From the NCBI RefSeq assembly GCF_010093385.1, contig NZ_PDWV01000002.1:118123-182122 (forward strand): 64,000 nucleotides of DNA. The letters run 5' to 3'. Below, one piece after another: positions 42,654 to 51,544 of the stretch. The notes below the pieces were generated by a model, which saw only the letters and a program-made list of their open reading frames with translations, searched no databases and had not been told where the DNA came from. Within the stretch, counting starts at the first letter, position 1. Every line of letters begins with the position of its first letter. Source of the DNA: Pseudoxanthomonas mexicana (GTDB lineage: Bacteria; Pseudomonadota; Gammaproteobacteria; Xanthomonadales; Xanthomonadaceae). Made by a program: the position numbers and the translations under genes.

Positions 42654-44489
42654 TCAGAGACGCTGCGCCTTGCCGCTGCGGATGGCCTCGCCGACCAGGC
42701 GATCCACATCGCGCTGCATGCGCACCACGGCGGCCGCCTGCTGTCGGGCCAGCGCTTCCTGCTGGCGCGCGAGCGGTTCCTGCTGGCGCGCCAACGCCTC
42801 CTGCCGCTTCGCCAGCGCCTCCTGTTCCCGCGCCAGCGCTTCCATCTTGCGGTCGAGTTCCACCTGGCGACCCTCGCCGCCGCGCATCGCGGCCGCGGCC
42901 TGTTCGGTGGCGATGGCGGACATCTTCACGCCGAGCTCGCCCTGCTTGACGCCCAGGTCGCCCTGGCGTTCGCCGAGCGCGCCCTGCGCTTCGCCGAGCT
43001 TGCCCTGCTGCGCACCCAGCGCTTCCATCGGCGCGTGCGCCGCCTTGATCCGCTTCAGCGTATCCGGGTCGCGCACCACGTACTGCTGGCCATCCTGGCG
43101 CACCCACAGCACCGGCGCGTTGCCTTGCTGCTGCTTGCGCGCGGTGACGATGTCGTCGCTGCGGCCGGCCATAGTGACTTCGTTGCCATCGATCAGGACG
43201 TAGGCATCGCCACTGCCCTCGCGATCGATGTTGATCACGTGCGTGCCGGCGTGGCCGGGAGGCTTCGGGGGTGCGGGAGGCGCGGGCGGGGCCACCTTGG
43301 GTACGGCCGGGACTGCCGGTGCAGGCGGCGGAGGCGACGCAGGCACGGCGTACGGACTGGCGGCGGCGACGCCGCGTGGGGCGACAGCGGGACGCGCCTG
43401 CGGCGTCGCGGTGGCGGTCGCGACGGCGACAGGCGCGATGGTCGCGATGGTCGCGGTGGGGGCAACGGCGGGCGTCGGGGCGACGGGGGCACGGGCCGTG
43501 ACCTGGTACGGCACGGCGCCCAGCAGGACCAGGCCGATGGTCAGGGCCAGCGCGCCGGCGCGCAGGGGGGAAGCGGTGTGCTGCAGCATCAGCAGTCTCC
43601 TCTTGAGGATGCGGAACGTGGGGGAAGCGCCGGCGAGTGCCGGCGACGGTGCGGTGGAAACGCCCAGCTTCACCAGCAGGCGTCCGTAGTCGTGGGGGGC
43701 GTGCTGCTCGTCCTGCAGCACGGCGGCATCGCAGGCGACTTCGCGGGCGAAGGCGTATTCGCGGGCGGCCAGGTGCGCGACCGGATGGAAGAAGAACAGG
43801 TGCTGCGCGAGCGCCGGCATCCACGCCCACCAGAGGTCGCGGCGCTGCAGGTGCGCCAGTTCGTGGTGCAGGGCCATGCGCAGGTCGTCGTCGCCCATCG
43901 TGGCGAGGGAGGAGGCCGGCAGCATCAGCACCGGACGCCAGGGCCGGGCCAGCATAGGCGAGTCGATCGCGTCGCTGACCCGCAGCTCTGGTGCCGCGAC
44001 GACGCCGAGCCGCTGCGCCAGCGCGCGGGACAGCGCCTGCACGCGGCGGTCGCGACAGGGACGTGCGTGCCGCACCAGTCCATGCAGGCGCCAGGCGTGG
44101 CGCAGCGTGTTCGCCAGCATCACCGCGACGCCCGCCAGCCAGGCGGCGAGCAGCAGGACGCCGGTGTCGAGCCGCGATGCCTGCGTCGCCGGCACCGGTC
44201 CGGCCGCCATCTCGGGCACTGCGTATGTCGCTGGCTCGGCAGCCATCGCCACCACGACCGGCGCGGCGACGGGCTCGGCCGGCAACAGGGGCAGCGCCAC
44301 CGGTGCGTACCAGACCAGGCCGACCACCATCTGCGAGGCGACCAGCCACCACAGCCAGGCCCGGGTGCGCGCATCCAGTCGCGGCAGGTAGCGACACAGC
44401 GCCCACACCAGGGCGGCGAGCAACAACGACTGCAGCCCGACGGCGAGCAGCCGCGACAGCAAACCATCGGCCAGTGCGACGAGATCCAT
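42654..44489 (-). CDS. BlaR1/MecR1-like M56 membrane metallopeptidase
   Basis: 611 residues. N-terminal membrane helices (about 10-60 and 108-130), zinc-protease motif HHELAHLQRRD near residue 210, a further helix near 305-325, then a Pro/Ala-rich linker and a periplasmic region. The C-terminal 110 residues contain short repeats (LGEAQGALGERQGDLG, then seven-residue units ALARQQE) predicting a long coiled coil in place of a penicillin-binding domain. In the family the protease cleaves the BlaI-type repressor, encoded directly upstream, 1 nt before. Confidence 0.9.
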   Translation of the reverse strand: MDLVALADGLLSRLLAVGLQSLLLAALVWALCRYLPRLDARTRAWLWWLVASQMVVGLVWYAPVALPLLPAEPVAAPVVVAMAAEPATYAVPEMAAGPVPATQASRLDTGVLLLAAWLAGVAVMLANTLRHAWRLHGLVRHARPCRDRRVQALSRALAQRLGVVAAPELRVSDAIDSPMLARPWRPVLMLPASSLATMGDDDLRMALHHELAHLQRRDLWWAWMPALAQHLFFFHPVAHLAAREYAFAREVACDAAVLQDEQHAPHDYGRLLVKLGVSTAPSPALAGASPTFRILKRRLLMLQHTASPLRAGALALTIGLVLLGAVPYQVTARAPVAPTPAVAPTATIATIAPVAVATATATPQARPAVAPRGVAAASPYAVPASPPPPAPAVPAVPKVAPPAPPAPPKPPGHAGTHVINIDREGSGDAYVLIDGNEVTMAGRSDDIVTARKQQQGNAPVLWVRQDGQQYVVRDPDTLKRIKAAHAPMEALGAQQGKLGEAQGALGERQGDLGVKQGELGVKMSAIATEQAAAAMRGGEGRQVELDRKMEALAREQEALAKRQEALARQQEPLARQQEALARQQAAAVVRMQRDVDRLVGEAIRSGKAQRL

Positions 44490-44490
44490 G

Positions 44491-44886
44491 TCAGCTCTCC
44501 TTCCGCTTGGACTGCAGGTTGGCGACCAGCGCTTCCAGTTCGGCCAGTTCGTCGTCGCTGACCTCGGTACGTTGCGACATCCACGCCACGAACGGCGACA
44601 GCGAGCCCTGCAGGGTCTTCTCCACGAAGCTGCCGACCGCGCTACGCATGACGTCGTCGGACTGGGCCACCGCCGCGTAACGGTACACGCCGTCGACCTG
44701 GCGTCGCCGCAGGTACGCCTTGGCCCGCAGCCGCTCCATCATGGTCAGCACGGTGGAGCGGGCCAGCCCGCGCGGTTCGCCGAAGGCAGCGGCGACTTCA
44801 CCGACGCTGGCCTCGCCGTGTTCGGACAGATGCTGCAGCAGCGCCAGTTCCTGGTCGCCGATGGACTTGCGGGCCTTGCCGGGCAT
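44491..44886 (-). CDS. BlaI/MecI-family transcriptional repressor
   Basis: 131 residues. Winged helix-turn-helix (about 10-75, ASVGEVAAAFGEPRGLARST and VLTMMERLRAKAYLRRR) and a C-terminal dimerisation helix region. Expected to repress its own operon until cleaved by the M56 protease. The DNA upstream carries an almost perfect dyad with two ACA-N2-TGT cores. Paired with the M56 gene, not with a beta-lactamase. Confidence 0.93.
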   Translation of the reverse strand: MPGKARKSIGDQELALLQHLSEHGEASVGEVAAAFGEPRGLARSTVLTMMERLRAKAYLRRRQVDGVYRYAAVAQSDDVMRSAVGSFVEKTLQGSLSPFVAWMSQRTEVSDDELAELEALVANLQSKRKES

Positions 44887-44899
44887 GGGATCGCCTCGT

Positions 44900-44942
44900 G
44901 ACTACAGTTGTCGTCAACTTGCCCGTGACGACAGCTGTAGTC
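44900..44942 (-). promoter_or_regulatory. BlaI-type operator dyad
   Basis: Two 17-nt boxes, GACTACAGTTGTCGTCA (44900-44916) and TGACGACAGCTGTAGTC (44926-44942), are inverted copies matching at 16 of 17 positions, separated by 9 nt. Each has the ACA-N2-TGT core of BlaI/MecI boxes. On the minus strand they overlap -35-like TTGACT and TTGACG, 14-58 nt before the repressor gene. They could also influence the divergent motA promoter. Confidence 0.8.
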
Positions 44943-45050
44943 AACCCTGCCGAAGGTCATTGCCCGGGCAGGTGCCGACGAACGGTCGTCCCTCAAGAAA
45001 CGGATGACCGGGCCGATCCTGAGGAAACCCTACCCTGCGCCCATGTCGCC

Positions 45051-45905
45051 ATGCTCATCATCGTCGGCTTCATCACCGTCCCCCTGAGCGTGATCGGCGG
45101 CTACCTGGGCTCGCACGGCAAGCTCGGCGCCCTGTGGCAGCCGTTCGAACTGGTCATCATCGGCGGCGCCGCGCTGGGCGCGTTCATGGCCAGCAACCCC
45201 ACCAAGGTGGTCAAGGGCACGCTGACCGCCACGCTGTCGGTGTTCAAGGGCGCCAAGTACAAGCCGTCCGACTACCTGGACGTGCTGACGCTGATCCACG
45301 AGATGCTCAACAAGGCGCGCCGCGACGGCTTCATGTCGCTGGAAGAGCACATCGAGAACCCGACCAACAGCCCGCTATTCCAGAAGTACCCCAAGATCCT
45401 CGGCGACCACCACCTGCTCGACTTCCTGACCGAATGCCTGCGCCTGATGGTGGGCAGCAACATCGAGCCGCACGAACTGGAGCCGCTGCTCGAGCTGGAG
45501 CTGGAAAAGCACCACCACGAGGCGATGGCGCCGGCGCACGCACTGCAGAAGGTGTCCGACGGCCTGCCCGGCTTCGGCATCGTGGCCGCGGTGCTCGGCA
45601 TCATCGTGACGATGGGCTCGATCGGCGGCGACATCGCCGCGGTCGGTGCGCACGTCGCCGCCGCGCTGGTCGGCACCTTCCTCGGCATCCTGCTGGCCTA
45701 CGGCTTCGTCTCGCCGCTGGCCGCGGCCATCGAGGCGCAGGTGGAGCAGGACAGCCGCATGTACGAATCGGTGAAGACCGCGCTGCTGGCCTGTCTGCGC
45801 GGCTACAACCCGGCGGTGGCGCTGGAGTTCGCGCGCAAGACGCTGCCCTCGGACGTGCGTCCGCCGTTCGCCGAGTTCGAAGCGCACCTGAAGGCCAACA
45901 AGTAA
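45051..45905 (+). CDS. motA: Flagellar motor stator protein MotA
   Basis: 284 residues with four membrane helices (two near the start, two near 165-225) and a cytoplasmic loop of about 100 residues carrying the charged residues that touch the rotor (ARRDGFMSLEEHIENP). Conserved GFGIVAAVLGIIVTMGSIGG in helix 3. With MotB it forms the proton channel that drives rotation. ATG 45051 fits the family; the frame is open upstream. motB follows after 9 nt. Confidence 0.95.
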   Translation: MLIIVGFITVPLSVIGGYLGSHGKLGALWQPFELVIIGGAALGAFMASNPTKVVKGTLTATLSVFKGAKYKPSDYLDVLTLIHEMLNKARRDGFMSLEEHIENPTNSPLFQKYPKILGDHHLLDFLTECLRLMVGSNIEPHELEPLLELELEKHHHEAMAPAHALQKVSDGLPGFGIVAAVLGIIVTMGSIGGDIAAVGAHVAAALVGTFLGILLAYGFVSPLAAAIEAQVEQDSRMYESVKTALLACLRGYNPAVALEFARKTLPSDVRPPFAEFEAHLKANK

Positions 45906-45914
45906 GCCACGGCG

Positions 45915-46907
45915 ATGAGCGAACAGCGCCCCACCATCATCGTCCGCCGGGTCAAGAAGGTCGCCGGCGGCGGCCATCACGGCGGCTCGTGGAAGGTCGC
46001 CTACGCGGACTTCGTCCCCGCGATGATGGCGTTCTTCCTGGTGATGTGGCTGATGGGCGCCACCACCAACAAGGAGCGCGCGGCGATCTCGGAGGATTTC
46101 CGCAATCCCAGCCCGCTGAGCGGCAAGAGCTTCTCGCCCGCGCCCGGTCCCGCCGGCCCCGGCGGCGCCAGCACGGCGATGATCAAGCTCGGCGGCACCA
46201 TGGACATGCCCAAGGGCGAGAGCGACAACCCCTTCGCCAAGCCGCCCGGCGATGCGCAGCAGGCGTCCGAGGCGCAGCGCAAGGCGGAGGAAAAGCAGCG
46301 CCTGGAATCGCTGATGCAGGCGCTGGAGGAAGCCATCGGCAAGAGCCAGGCGCTGGAACCGTTCAAGGACCAGCTGTTGCTGGATCTGACGCCGGAAGGC
46401 CTGCGCATCCAGATCGTCGACAAACAGAACCGGCCGATGTTCGACCTGGGCGGGACCGTGCTGAAGCCGTACACGCAGGCGATCCTCGCGGAGCTGGCGA
46501 CCTTCATCAACAAGGTGCCGAACCACATCAGCATCACTGGCCATACCGACACCACGCAGTACGCCTCCAGCCGCGACTACACCAACTGGGAACTCAGCGC
46601 CGGACGCGCCAACGCCGCGCGCCGCGCGCTGGTGGCCGGTGGCATGCACGAGGACAAGGTGTCGCGCGTCGTCGGCCTGTCGTCGTCGGTGCTGTTCGAC
46701 AAACAGAACCCGCAGAATCCGATCAACCGCCGCATCAGCATCGTGGTGATGACCAAGGCGGCCGAGGATGCATTGCAGGGCGAAGGCCGACTGCTGTCGC
46801 CGGGTGCGCCTTTGCCGGATGCCGACACCGCGATGCCGCAGGCACCCGTGCAGGCGGTCGCCTCATCCGCCCCGGTCGCCAGCGCGCCCGACCCCGGCCA
46901 TCCGTGA
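45915..46907 (+). CDS. motB: Flagellar motor stator protein MotB
   Basis: 330 residues. One membrane helix near 28-48 with the proton-binding Asp32 in YADFVPAMMAFFLVMWL, a plug/linker region, and a periplasmic OmpA-like peptidoglycan-binding domain (ISITGHTDTTQYA, NWELSAGRANAARRAL, NPINRRISIVV). C-terminal tail is Ala/Pro-rich. Cotranscribed with motA. Its 3-prime end overlaps the convergent VOC gene by 45 nt. Confidence 0.96.
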   Translation: MSEQRPTIIVRRVKKVAGGGHHGGSWKVAYADFVPAMMAFFLVMWLMGATTNKERAAISEDFRNPSPLSGKSFSPAPGPAGPGGASTAMIKLGGTMDMPKGESDNPFAKPPGDAQQASEAQRKAEEKQRLESLMQALEEAIGKSQALEPFKDQLLLDLTPEGLRIQIVDKQNRPMFDLGGTVLKPYTQAILAELATFINKVPNHISITGHTDTTQYASSRDYTNWELSAGRANAARRALVAGGMHEDKVSRVVGLSSSVLFDKQNPQNPINRRISIVVMTKAAEDALQGEGRLLSPGAPLPDADTAMPQAPVQAVASSAPVASAPDPGHP

Positions 46908-47318
46908 GGCAGGCCCTTTCAGCTCGATGGTGTTGCCGTCGGGATCCTGGAAGTACAGCGACAATCCATCGCCTTCCGCGCCGAAGTTGATCTCCGCCGG
47001 CCCCATCGGTGCGATGCCGAAACGCGCCAGATGCGCCCTGAGCGCCGTTTCATCGAAAGGATCGATGCGCAGGCACAGATGGTCGACGTTGCGCCCTTCC
47101 ACGCCCGCCGGCGCCCCGCCCCGCGCGCCCAGTTTTCCCGCCACGTCGACGAGATCGATCATGGAAGCGCCTGCACGCAGGTGCACCAGGCCCAGGTGTT
47201 CGCGCCGGCGCTCCACATGGCAACCCAGCACCTCGCCGTAGAAGCGGACGCTGCGTGCCAGGTCGCGCACGCGCAGGACAAGGTGGTCGATGCGCTGCAC
47301 GTCGAAAGGGGGCTCCAT
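46863..47318 (-). CDS. VOC family (glyoxalase/dioxygenase-like) protein
   Basis: 151 residues, AGGAG 8 nt before the ATG. Two beta-alpha-beta-beta-beta modules: VQRIDHLVLRVRDLARSVRFY and NVDHLCLRIDPFDE, ending with LYFQDPDGNTIELKG that supplies the last metal ligand (Glu). His residues in RIDHLV and NVDHLC complete the site. Typical of glyoxalase-like or fosfomycin-resistance-like metalloenzymes; substrate unknown. Confidence 0.88.
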   Translation of the reverse strand: MEPPFDVQRIDHLVLRVRDLARSVRFYGEVLGCHVERRREHLGLVHLRAGASMIDLVDVAGKLGARGGAPAGVEGRNVDHLCLRIDPFDETALRAHLARFGIAPMGPAEINFGAEGDGLSLYFQDPDGNTIELKGPASRMAGVGRAGDRGG

Positions 47319-47393
47319 CGGCTCGCTCCTGGAAAGTTGCAGATGCGACGATCCGTGCGACGCGATTTCGACATGCAATGCGCGATCACAGCG

Positions 47394-47422
47394 TTGACGC
47401 AGCTGAACGGAGCGCGCACAAT
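47394..47422 (+). promoter_or_regulatory. Promoter of the TonB receptor-peroxidase operon
   Basis: TTGACG (47394-47399) and CACAAT (47417-47422) with 17-nt spacing, about 93 nt before the receptor ATG. No Fur-like site was found here. Confidence 0.5.
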
Positions 47423-47514
47423 CCGCGCCGATCAGCCAGCACCGAGTCGCTTCATCGAAGTCTTCTCCGCCAGCGGAACGCGCCCTTCGGGCACCCACCC
47501 GCTCCGAGAACTCG

Positions 47515-50079
47515 ATGAAACTCCTGACCCTGGCGATCCTGTCGGCGTTGTCCGCCGGCGCGCACGCAACCGATCCCGCATCCTCCGATACTCCCGCCCC
47601 GACGTCCACGACGCCGCTGGCGAGTTCGCCGGAATACCTCAAGCCCACCACCCTGGACACGTTGAAAGTCGTGGGCCAGCGCCTGTTTCCGTACCAGGAA
47701 GGCATGGTGCTCAACGAGCGCTACATCCAGGACCAGGCGAAGGGCAACAGCGACATCGGCACGCTGCTGCGGATCAACCCGAACGTGCAGTTCGACGATT
47801 CCGCCTTCGCTTCGTCCAACCGCATGGGCGAGATCCGCCCCGCGAACATCAGCATCAACGGCGGGCAGTACTACCAGAACCTGCTGCAGCTGGACGGCAC
47901 CAGCTTCAACAACGACATCGATCCGCAAGCAACCAATCCACACGACCTGGCCGACGTGCCCAGCGCCACCCAGGGCATCGCGCTGGACACCGAGTTGATC
48001 GGGCAGCTGACCGTCTACGACAGCAACGTGCCCGCCGCGTTCGGCGGTTTCAGCGGCGGCGTCGTGGATGCCGAGAGCCGCAAGGCCCGCGACACGCTGG
48101 GCGGCAAGGTATCTTTCCGCATGTCGCGCTCGGTGTGGAATGAGATGATCCTCCCGGAAGGCGATGACATCTCGCAGTCCTCGACGTACGCGAACCAGCC
48201 GGTGTACGACAAATACCGGGTGTCGGCGATGCTTGAAGGGCGCACCGGCGGCGGACTGGGCTGGATCGCCAATGTCATCCGTACCCGATCCGACATTCCG
48301 CTCCGCGGCTACTCGGCCGGCCAGGTCAGCACGAGCGATGAGCTGATCAAGGAGCAGCGCCGGGAGAACACCAGCGCCAGCGTGAGGATGGATTGGGCGG
48401 GCAACGGCATCACCTTGTCGGGGAGCTTCACCCATGCCCCGACGGACGAGCGCTACTTCACCCAGAACGCCAGGAATTCATACTTCGACCTCAAGCAGGG
48501 CGGGCCCGTGGGCAGTCTTCGCGTGGGACTGGATGTCGGCGCGTGGGGCCTGGATCAGGTAGTGAGCTACAGCGACCTGGACAGTTCGCGCCGCGTACCC
48601 GACGACGTGGACTATTGGAAGGCCTGGGCGCGTTCACCCGACTACGACTGGGGCGTCAACAACAGCAGTTTCGAAGGCAACTGGGGCAACATCGACCAGC
48701 GCAACCGGACCGTCGGGTACGCGCTCACCGCGCGTCGGGGTGCGCTCGCGTGGGGCGAGAGCCGTCACGCGCTTCAGTTCGGTCTGCAGTACCGCGACCG
48801 CCTGGGCACCTATCACCGCCTGAACGACCACTACAGCTTCCTCAGTCCCGGCCGGACGACCTCCTGCACCGATGCCAATGGTGCCGTCGACACCGACTCC
48901 TGCTCGCTGTCGCCGGTCTACACCAGCGTCAGCGGTACCGGAGGGGTGGTTGCAGGCCAAGGGCAGTTCTTCCGCACCCGCAACATCTACAGCGCGGGCT
49001 ACTTCGAAGTGAAGCTCAGGGAGTGGGGCCTGTTCGCCGAAGACGACATCCGGCTGGGGCGCTGGAGCTTCCGACCCGGCATCCGAGTGGATGGCGACAA
49101 CCTGATGGACAAGACCACGGTGGCACCCCGCTTCGCGATGTCGTGGGACGTACTAGGCAACCAGGATACCTTGCTGACCGCCGGCGCCAACCGCTACTAC
49201 GGCCGTAGCTTCTTCACCTACAAGCTGCGTGAGGGACGCGACAACCTGCAGACCACCTATACCCGTACGGCGCCGTCGCTGCTGTGGTCCCGCAGTCGCA
49301 CCTACACGGCCAACAACCGCTTCGAGACTCTCGACATTCCGTACAGCGACGAACTGAATCTCGGCATCAACCAGCGTTTGGCAGGTCTGGACTTCAACCT
49401 GAAGCACGTCCGCCGGGACGGGCGCGACGAGGTCCTCCGACGCCGCGTCGCGAGCGACGACACCAGCGGTTACTACTCGACGAACGTGTACGAATACGTA
49501 AACGCCGGTCGAAGCCGCAGCGACACCAGTACGCTGAGTGTGGGCCTGCAGCGCCCCTTCACCTGGCGGGGCAGCGAAACGCACGCGCAGTTCGCGTTCG
49601 ACCACACCGAGGTGCTCCGCAACTACGTGGACTACGAAAGCGGCTACACGGATAACGCCTACAACCGCCTGGTGCGCTACGAAGGCAGCGTGATACACGC
49701 CTATGACCTGCCGCAGGCAAGCTACAACCGCCCGTGGACGGCGCGACTTTCCACGCAGACGCGGCTGCCGGCATGGGGTCTGATGTGGAGCAACTTCCTG
49801 CGCTATCGCGCCGGCTTCACTGGCTTCACCGTCACGGGCGCGGAGCAGTACCAGGACGAGACGATCGACGTGATCGAGCGATACGACGCGCCGCGCACCT
49901 TCACTTGGGACACCACGCTGGAGTACAGCCTGACCCTGCCGCACGAGCAGGAAGCGTACGTGCGGGTGGAGGCCATGAACGTCTTCAACCGCCGGAACCC
50001 GCTGAGCGGGAGCATCGGCACGACGTCCTACTACGAACCCGGCCGCAGCTACTGGCTGGAACTGGGTTATCGCTTCTAG
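47515..50079 (+). CDS. TonB-dependent receptor of a peroxidase operon
   Basis: 854 residues with signal peptide (LAILSALSAGAHA). Plug domain about 45-200 (LDTLKVVGQRLFP, NISINGGQYYQNLLQLDG, AFGGFSGGVVDAESRK), then a large barrel with a cysteine pair around 455-465, ending ELGYRF with terminal aromatic. Ligand unknown. The two following genes on the same strand encode a small membrane protein (16 nt gap) and a di-haem peroxidase, so the substrate may be a metal chelate or redox-active compound; that is inference. Confidence 0.9.
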   Translation: MKLLTLAILSALSAGAHATDPASSDTPAPTSTTPLASSPEYLKPTTLDTLKVVGQRLFPYQEGMVLNERYIQDQAKGNSDIGTLLRINPNVQFDDSAFASSNRMGEIRPANISINGGQYYQNLLQLDGTSFNNDIDPQATNPHDLADVPSATQGIALDTELIGQLTVYDSNVPAAFGGFSGGVVDAESRKARDTLGGKVSFRMSRSVWNEMILPEGDDISQSSTYANQPVYDKYRVSAMLEGRTGGGLGWIANVIRTRSDIPLRGYSAGQVSTSDELIKEQRRENTSASVRMDWAGNGITLSGSFTHAPTDERYFTQNARNSYFDLKQGGPVGSLRVGLDVGAWGLDQVVSYSDLDSSRRVPDDVDYWKAWARSPDYDWGVNNSSFEGNWGNIDQRNRTVGYALTARRGALAWGESRHALQFGLQYRDRLGTYHRLNDHYSFLSPGRTTSCTDANGAVDTDSCSLSPVYTSVSGTGGVVAGQGQFFRTRNIYSAGYFEVKLREWGLFAEDDIRLGRWSFRPGIRVDGDNLMDKTTVAPRFAMSWDVLGNQDTLLTAGANRYYGRSFFTYKLREGRDNLQTTYTRTAPSLLWSRSRTYTANNRFETLDIPYSDELNLGINQRLAGLDFNLKHVRRDGRDEVLRRRVASDDTSGYYSTNVYEYVNAGRSRSDTSTLSVGLQRPFTWRGSETHAQFAFDHTEVLRNYVDYESGYTDNAYNRLVRYEGSVIHAYDLPQASYNRPWTARLSTQTRLPAWGLMWSNFLRYRAGFTGFTVTGAEQYQDETIDVIERYDAPRTFTWDTTLEYSLTLPHEQEAYVRVEAMNVFNRRNPLSGSIGTTSYYEPGRSYWLELGYRF

Positions 50080-50095
50080 TCAACAACAGGTACCC

Positions 50096-50374
50096 ATGAT
50101 GGCGAATACATCCTTCTTACCACACTGGCTGCTGTGGTGCCTGCCCGCCGTCGTGTCCGCGCAGGTCGTGCTGATGCTGGCCGCGTCCGGACCTCAGGAG
50201 GCCTGGCGAGGCAGCGGCTATACGCTCGCCATGGCCGCATGCGCCATCGCATCGGGCTGCGCCGGCCTGTGGGCGCTTTGGCGCCTGCGCGAATGGCCGC
50301 TCACGTTGCGCGCCTTCATCGCCTTCGTGCAGATGCCGTTGCTGGCAGGCGCCCTTCTGATGGCGGGGGCCTGA
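50096..50374 (+). CDS. Small three-helix membrane protein
   Basis: 92 residues with three hydrophobic segments (about 10-30, 42-62, 68-90). Not recognised as a named family. It lies between a TonB receptor and a cytochrome c peroxidase gene with gaps of 16 and 2 nt, so it is part of that operon. The ATGATG start offers two positions. Confidence 0.7.
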   Translation: MMANTSFLPHWLLWCLPAVVSAQVVLMLAASGPQEAWRGSGYTLAMAACAIASGCAGLWALWRLREWPLTLRAFIAFVQMPLLAGALLMAGA

Positions 50375-50376
50375 GC

Positions 50377-51534
50377 ATGCGTCGCGGATTGTCTGCGCTG
50401 ATGTTCTTGCTGCCGGGATTGTGGCTGGTCGCGGCGACGGCGGCGCAGTCGCGGTCGGAAAGCGCTGCTCCGGAAAGGTCTATCGCGGAATGCCGGCAGC
50501 GCATCGCCGTCAGCGCACCATCGATGGACGCGGACTGCCTGCGCCGCGTATATGCATTGCCCATCGACCAATGGCCGGCACCCACGGTCGATGCGGGCGC
50601 GGTGTGGCAGGAACTCGCGCCACTGCCCGACATGCCGCCGGTACCCGCCGACAACCCCCAGACGCCGGAGAAGATCGCACTGGGCAAGCGACTGTTCGAG
50701 GACCCCCGCCTCTCGCGCAGCGGGCAGATCGCCTGCGCGAGCTGCCATGACCGGCAACTGGGTTGGGGCGATGGCCGCAGCGTGTCGTTCGGGCACGACC
50801 GGCAGGCGGGCAAGCGCAACGCGATGAACGTGTCGATGGCGGCGTTCTCCGGTCCGCTGTTCTGGGACGGGCGCGCGGCGACATTGGAGGCCCAAGCGCT
50901 GCACCCGATCCAGGATTCGGCGGAGATGGCGTTCTCGCCGCACGAACTGGAGAAGCGGCTCAACCGGGAGACCGACTACCCCACTGCGTTCGCGCAGGTG
51001 TTCGGCGAGAAGCGGGTCACCATGTCGCGTGTGGCGCAGGCCCTGGCCAGCTACCAGCGCAGCCTGGTGCCGCGCTTCAACCGCTTCGACCGCTTCCTCG
51101 AAGGCCAGCGCGGCGTGCTGACCGACCAGCAGTTGTGGGGCCTGCACCTGTTCCGCACGCAGGCGCGCTGCATGAACTGCCACAGCGGTCCCGCGCTGAC
51201 CGACAACCGCTTCCATAACCTCGGCCTGCACTTCTACGGCCGCAACAAGCAGGATCTGGGGCGGTACCGGATAACCGGCGATCCGGCCGACAGCGGCAGG
51301 TTCCGCACCCCGTCACTGCGCAACGTCGGCAAGACGGGACCGTACATGCACAACGGTGGTTTCATGGAGCTGCGCGGGGTGGTGAACATGTACAACGTCG
51401 GCATGCCCCGCCCCAAGCCAGCGCCCGGCGCTGCGGACGATCCTCCCTTCCCGCAGGTCGACCCGCTGCTCCAGCCGCTGGACCTGCACCGCACCGAACT
51501 GGAGGCGATCACCGAGTTCCTGCGCACCCTGTAG
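50377..51534 (+). CDS. Di-haem cytochrome c peroxidase / MauG-like protein
   Basis: 385 residues. Signal peptide (LMFLLPGLWLVAATAAQ), then two haem c sites: CASCH near 125 and CMNCH near 271, each with nearby family motifs (LGKRLFEDPRLSRSG, SGRFRTPSLRNVGKTGPYMHNG). Periplasmic; bacterial CcpA-type enzymes reduce hydrogen peroxide, MauG-type ones oxidise protein or organic substrates. Start 2 nt after the small membrane gene implies coupled expression with the TonB receptor. Confidence 0.9.
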   Translation: MRRGLSALMFLLPGLWLVAATAAQSRSESAAPERSIAECRQRIAVSAPSMDADCLRRVYALPIDQWPAPTVDAGAVWQELAPLPDMPPVPADNPQTPEKIALGKRLFEDPRLSRSGQIACASCHDRQLGWGDGRSVSFGHDRQAGKRNAMNVSMAAFSGPLFWDGRAATLEAQALHPIQDSAEMAFSPHELEKRLNRETDYPTAFAQVFGEKRVTMSRVAQALASYQRSLVPRFNRFDRFLEGQRGVLTDQQLWGLHLFRTQARCMNCHSGPALTDNRFHNLGLHFYGRNKQDLGRYRITGDPADSGRFRTPSLRNVGKTGPYMHNGGFMELRGVVNMYNVGMPRPKPAPGAADDPPFPQVDPLLQPLDLHRTELEAITEFLRTL

Positions 51535-51544
51535 GCGCGGCGGT

